From Oscillospiraceae bacterium (GTDB lineage Bacteria > Bacillota > Clostridia > Oscillospirales > Acutalibacteraceae), in NCBI GenBank assembly GCA_029013165.1, contig JAQXMV010000200.1, positions 1-8,007 on the forward strand: a stretch of 8,007 nt of DNA, written 5' to 3'. Position 1 is the stretch's first letter; each line of letters begins with the position of its first letter. The translations under genes and the position numbers were made by a program. The notes beneath the pieces were generated by a model that saw only the letters and a list, made by a program, of their open reading frames with translations, ran no database searches and had not been told where the DNA came from. This document shows, piece by piece, positions 5,161-8,007 of this stretch.

Positions 5161-6501
5161 ATGAAAAAGATGCTGTGTGTTTTGTTGTGTGTCCTGCTGA
5201 TTTTTGCCATTGTTGCGGTGTCATGTTTTGCCGTGAGCGAAAGCAGTCAATGTATCACCGAAACAAAAACGGTTACGGAAAATGCCGGCGCGCTTTATGT
5301 GAAAAAGTTTGGTGTGAATTATAAAGCGGCCCCCACGCCTCCTCTTGTTGTGGGCGATACGCTGATTGTGGTTTCCGGTGTCAAGCTATATAAACTCAAC
5401 GCAAAAAACGGCGAAGAAATTGCTTCTGTCAAAATGGCCGGATCCACCTTTTATGCAACGGTTTCTCCTGCTTTTGCAGAGGGCAAAATATTTGTTCAGC
5501 TTGATGGCGGTATCGTTCAGGCCTTTGATTATGAGACAATGAAGTCTATCTGGATATACCGCGATCCCCTCGGCGGTCAGGCTCTGTGCCCGATCACCTA
5601 CAGCGACGAAACGATCTATACCGGTTTTTGGATCAGTGAGACCGATAAGGCCAATTATGTTGCGCTGAATGTCAAAGACGAAAATCCGAAGCGTGAGGAT
5701 GAAAGAAAAAAAGCCCTTTGGACCTATACCTCTGCCGGGGGATTTTACTGGTCAGGCTGTGCAGTGGCCGATCAATTCGTGGTTTTGGGCAAGGATAACG
5801 CAAGTAAGGACTGCACTTCGCCGTCACAGATTGTTTCCCTGAACCGGAAAACAGGAAAATGCGTGTCTTCTCTTGGTGTGAAAGGGGATATCCGTTCCTC
5901 AGTCACTTATAGTTCAGAAACAGATGCTTATTATGTTTCCAGCAAAGCAGGGTACATTTATATGTTCAAAATGAACGGATATGACGGAAAGCTCTCATCG
6001 CTGAAAAGTTTTGCGGCGCCGGGTGCTGTCACCGTGACGCCGGTGATCTATAAGGGGCGGCTTTATGCCGGCTGTCAGAAAGGCAGCGGCGGAGAGTTTC
6101 TCGTTTTGAACGCTGTGACCATGAAGAAAATTTATTCGGCTGCAATGAACGGATATCCTCAGGGGAATATGCTGGTGTCAACGGGATATGAAAAGGAAAC
6201 CGGCAAGATTTATATTTATTCCACCTATAATAAGTCTCCCGGAGGCCTTATGCTTTTCACGGACAGCGCCGGACAAAAGGAACCGGTTTCCACGGAGCTT
6301 TTTGTTCCTGAAAGCGACAGCCAGCAATTCAGTATTAGCTCTGTCAGCACCGATGAAAAGGGCAATCTCTATTATAAAAACGATTCCGGCTGTATTTTTG
6401 CTGTGGGAGAAAAGAAGTCTACCGCAGCGCTGTGGCTATCCATTCTGGTGGCAACGATAAATATTCTTGTCTCTGTGATGAAGAAAATTCTTTTCCGATA
6501 A
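5161..6501 (+). CDS. Exported, membrane-anchored beta-propeller protein (PQQ-like repeats) in a B12-regulated operon
   Basis: The protein has 446 residues. Residues 1-25 are a signal peptide (KKM, then a run of hydrophobic residues); an AVSC at 19-22 is a weak lipobox candidate. Residues about 55-415 carry repeated blade-like strands of the PQQ/WD-like type, for example PLVVGDTLIVVSGVKLYKLNAKNGEEI, PAFAEGKIFVQLDGGIVQAFD, PVIYKGRLYAGCQKGSGGEFLVLNA and STDEKGNLYYKNDSGCIFAV. Residues about 421-440 form a hydrophobic helix followed by KKILFR, so the propeller should be outside the cell, held by a C-terminal anchor. The start at 5161 follows GGAGG by eight bases; an in-frame codon at 5098 lies before the riboswitch terminator and is rejected. 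It is the first gene after the B12 riboswitch and 28 bases before ecfT. A corrinoid-binding role like that of Bacteroides BtuG is inferred from context and fold; PQQ binding itself is unlikely to be the function. Confidence 0.85.
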   Translation: MKKMLCVLLCVLLIFAIVAVSCFAVSESSQCITETKTVTENAGALYVKKFGVNYKAAPTPPLVVGDTLIVVSGVKLYKLNAKNGEEIASVKMAGSTFYATVSPAFAEGKIFVQLDGGIVQAFDYETMKSIWIYRDPLGGQALCPITYSDETIYTGFWISETDKANYVALNVKDENPKREDERKKALWTYTSAGGFYWSGCAVADQFVVLGKDNASKDCTSPSQIVSLNRKTGKCVSSLGVKGDIRSSVTYSSETDAYYVSSKAGYIYMFKMNGYDGKLSSLKSFAAPGAVTVTPVIYKGRLYAGCQKGSGGEFLVLNAVTMKKIYSAAMNGYPQGNMLVSTGYEKETGKIYIYSTYNKSPGGLMLFTDSAGQKEPVSTELFVPESDSQQFSISSVSTDEKGNLYYKNDSGCIFAVGEKKSTAALWLSILVATINILVSVMKKILFR

Positions 6502-6529
6502 CAACTTACCATGAACAGGGAGTGAAAAA

Positions 6530-7405
6530 ATGAATTTTGGATTTAAGAGTCTGCATCCCGCGGCTGCATTACTGTTTTTCATCTTTGCGTTTGTTTTTTC
6601 CCTCTCGTCGACTAATCCTTATTTTCTCACGGTTTCTTTTCTTTGTGCCGCTTTGTTTTCATTCAGGCTCAGGGGGAAAAGAGCCGCAGGTTATTTATTC
6701 AAAGTGGTCTTGCCGATGATCCTGCTGATCACGGTTTTCAACGGTCTTTTCAGTCATTACGGAGTGACGGTGCTTTTCACGGCAAGGAACGGAAATAATC
6801 TTACGCTGGAGGCGTTAGTATACGGTTTCGTTTCCGGCGTCAAAATTGCCGACGTACTGCTGTGGCTCGACTGCTTTAATGAGATTATCGACGCCGATAA
6901 AACCGTCTATCTTTTCGGGCGGTTTTCTCCGTCATTCGCTCTGGTGTTTTCCATGGTCATGCGTTTCATTCCGCTGATCAGGCGTCAGGCGGCGGAAATT
7001 AACAGGGCGCAAAAGGCCATTGGCTGCAGCGCCGAGGGCAAAAGCGTCTTTCACAAATTGTCTCTTGCCGGAAGACGGCTGTCCATATTGGTTTCCTGGA
7101 CACTGGAAAGGGGACTGGATACGGCTTTTTCCATGCAGGCACGAGGTTACGGTCTGCCGAAAAGAAGTGCATACAGCAAATATATCTTTTCCGCCTTGGA
7201 TTTGGCTGTTACTTTTGGCAGTACTGCCGCTTTATTTCTCTTCATTTTAACCGCGTCCCACTTCTGGTCCGGATACAATCCGGTGATCAGCGTTCCCTCT
7301 CCGGATGCTTCGCTTCTGGCAGCATTAACAGGCTTTGCGTTTATGCTGCTTTCTCCCATAGTTATTGATTTTACGGAGGAAAAAAGATGGTCGATTTCAG
7401 CCTGA
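6530..7405 (+). CDS. ecfT: ECF transporter transmembrane component T (EcfT/CbiQ family), corrinoid uptake likely
   Basis: This 291-residue integral membrane protein has hydrophobic segments at about 11-46 (two helices), 57-74, 95-115, 130-150, 220-243 and 261-281. The cytoplasmic coupling region at about 150-212 contains the two EcfT signature sites. The second is canonical (SMQARGYGLPKR, 201-212). The first reads RAQKAIG (159-165) in place of the common AxRG, a variation also familiar in Firmicute CbiQ proteins. The component links an S component to the paired ATPases in the membrane. GGGAG lies seven bases before the ATG. Its end overlaps the ATPase gene by 19 bases, pointing to translational coupling. 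Specificity for B12 comes from the riboswitch, not from the sequence itself. Confidence 0.92.
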   Translation: MNFGFKSLHPAAALLFFIFAFVFSLSSTNPYFLTVSFLCAALFSFRLRGKRAAGYLFKVVLPMILLITVFNGLFSHYGVTVLFTARNGNNLTLEALVYGFVSGVKIADVLLWLDCFNEIIDADKTVYLFGRFSPSFALVFSMVMRFIPLIRRQAAEINRAQKAIGCSAEGKSVFHKLSLAGRRLSILVSWTLERGLDTAFSMQARGYGLPKRSAYSKYIFSALDLAVTFGSTAALFLFILTASHFWSGYNPVISVPSPDASLLAALTGFAFMLLSPIVIDFTEEKRWSISA

Positions 7406-8007
7406 AAAATTTCAGTTTCTTCTATCCGGAAAGGGATCAGGCGTCCCTGTATCAGATCAATCTAGACATTCACAGCGGTGAACTAATTGTCCTGTGCGGT
7501 CGCTCCGGAAGCGGAAAATCCACCCTACTGAAAATGCTCAAGCCGGAGCTGACGCCTAAGGGCAAAATGACGGGAGAAATACGCATTTTTTCCAAGCAAA
7601 AGAGCGAAATTTCACAGCGGGATTCTGCGGAAAAAATCGGCTTTCTGCTTCAGAACACCGAATATCAGACCGTGACCCATACCGTCCGTTCCGAGCTTGC
7701 TTTCGGCTTGGAGAATCTGGGTTATAGCCGTGAAGTGATCCGCCTGAGAATGGCGGAAATCTGTGATTACTTTTCCCTGGAAAAGCTGCTTGACAAGAAA
7801 ACCTGTGAGCTTTCCGGCGGCAAAAAGCAGCTATTGTGCCTGGCGGCTGTGGTGGCCATGCATCCTCGGGTTCTTATACTCGATGAACCGACAGCTCAGC
7901 TGGACCCCATGACGGCTCAGACGCTGATGGAAACGGCGGCGCGCCTTTGCCGGGAAAACGGTATGACAGTGATCATCTGTGAGCAACGCCTCGAGAGCGT
8001 GATCCCT
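7387..8007 (+). CDS. ecfA: ECF transporter ATP-binding protein (EcfA/CbiO family), 3' end outside window
   Basis: The visible 207 residues form most of an ABC ATPase domain with no stop before the window end. Motifs: Walker A GRSGSGKST (38-46), Q-loop Gln89 in FLLQNTEYQTV, signature LSGGKKQ (142-148), Walker B VLILDEP (162-168) and D-loop AQLDP (170-174). At the switch position, where ABC proteins usually have His (EHRLE in related ECF ATPases), the sequence reads CEQRLE, with Gln200. GGAGG lies seven bases before the ATG, inside the end of ecfT. The protein hydrolyses ATP at the cytoplasmic face to drive uptake through EcfT. It could be a single-domain EcfA or the first half of a two-domain ATPase as in some CbiO/YkoD proteins; the missing 3' end decides this. 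Confidence 0.93.
   Translation, partial: MVDFSLKNFSFFYPERDQASLYQINLDIHSGELIVLCGRSGSGKSTLLKMLKPELTPKGKMTGEIRIFSKQKSEISQRDSAEKIGFLLQNTEYQTVTHTVRSELAFGLENLGYSREVIRLRMAEICDYFSLEKLLDKKTCELSGGKKQLLCLAAVVAMHPRVLILDEPTAQLDPMTAQTLMETAARLCRENGMTVIICEQRLESVIP

Overview
The window looks like a chromosomal segment of a low-to-mid GC Gram-positive anaerobe, most likely class Clostridia (Bacillota). The clues are strong GGAGG-type ribosome binding sites, an ECF-type transporter, a cobalamin riboswitch with a Gram-positive style terminator, and a conjugative coupling-protein fragment of the kind carried by clostridial integrative elements. The assignment rests on protein style only; no rRNA or other marker is present.

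Left third (1-~2310, + strand): the right end of an integrative/conjugative element, clearly more AT-rich than the rest. It starts inside a VirD4/TraG-type coupling-protein gene that is cut short and joined in frame to a small excisionase-like helix-turn-helix protein (ends 400). A tyrosine integrase (438-1541), an overlapping small ribbon-helix-helix-like protein (1531-1857) and a second excisionase-like protein (1879-2052) follow on the same strand, closed by a strong bidirectional terminator (2088-2123). An AT-rich stretch comes next, with a perfect 15-bp palindrome and tandem 12-bp repeats that look like integrase arm sites. It abuts the 3' end of guaA, a known insertion site for integrative elements.

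Middle (2317-4509, - strand): a two-gene operon read right to left from a good promoter at 4565-4593. The first gene encodes a CofE/F420-0:gamma-glutamyl-ligase family protein. Eighteen bases later comes a GMP synthase that consists only of the ATP-pyrophosphatase and dimerisation domains and lacks the N-terminal glutaminase.

Right half (4594-8007, + strand): an AT-rich intergenic region carrying a near-consensus promoter (4881-4909), a cobalamin riboswitch with a terminator-type expression platform (4927-5147), and the operon it controls. The operon encodes an exported, C-terminally membrane-anchored beta-propeller protein, an EcfT/CbiQ transmembrane component, and an EcfA/CbiO ATPase cut by the window end. 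The likely job is vitamin B12 or corrinoid uptake, with the beta-propeller as a candidate surface corrinoid-binding protein. No substrate-binding S component is seen before the window ends.
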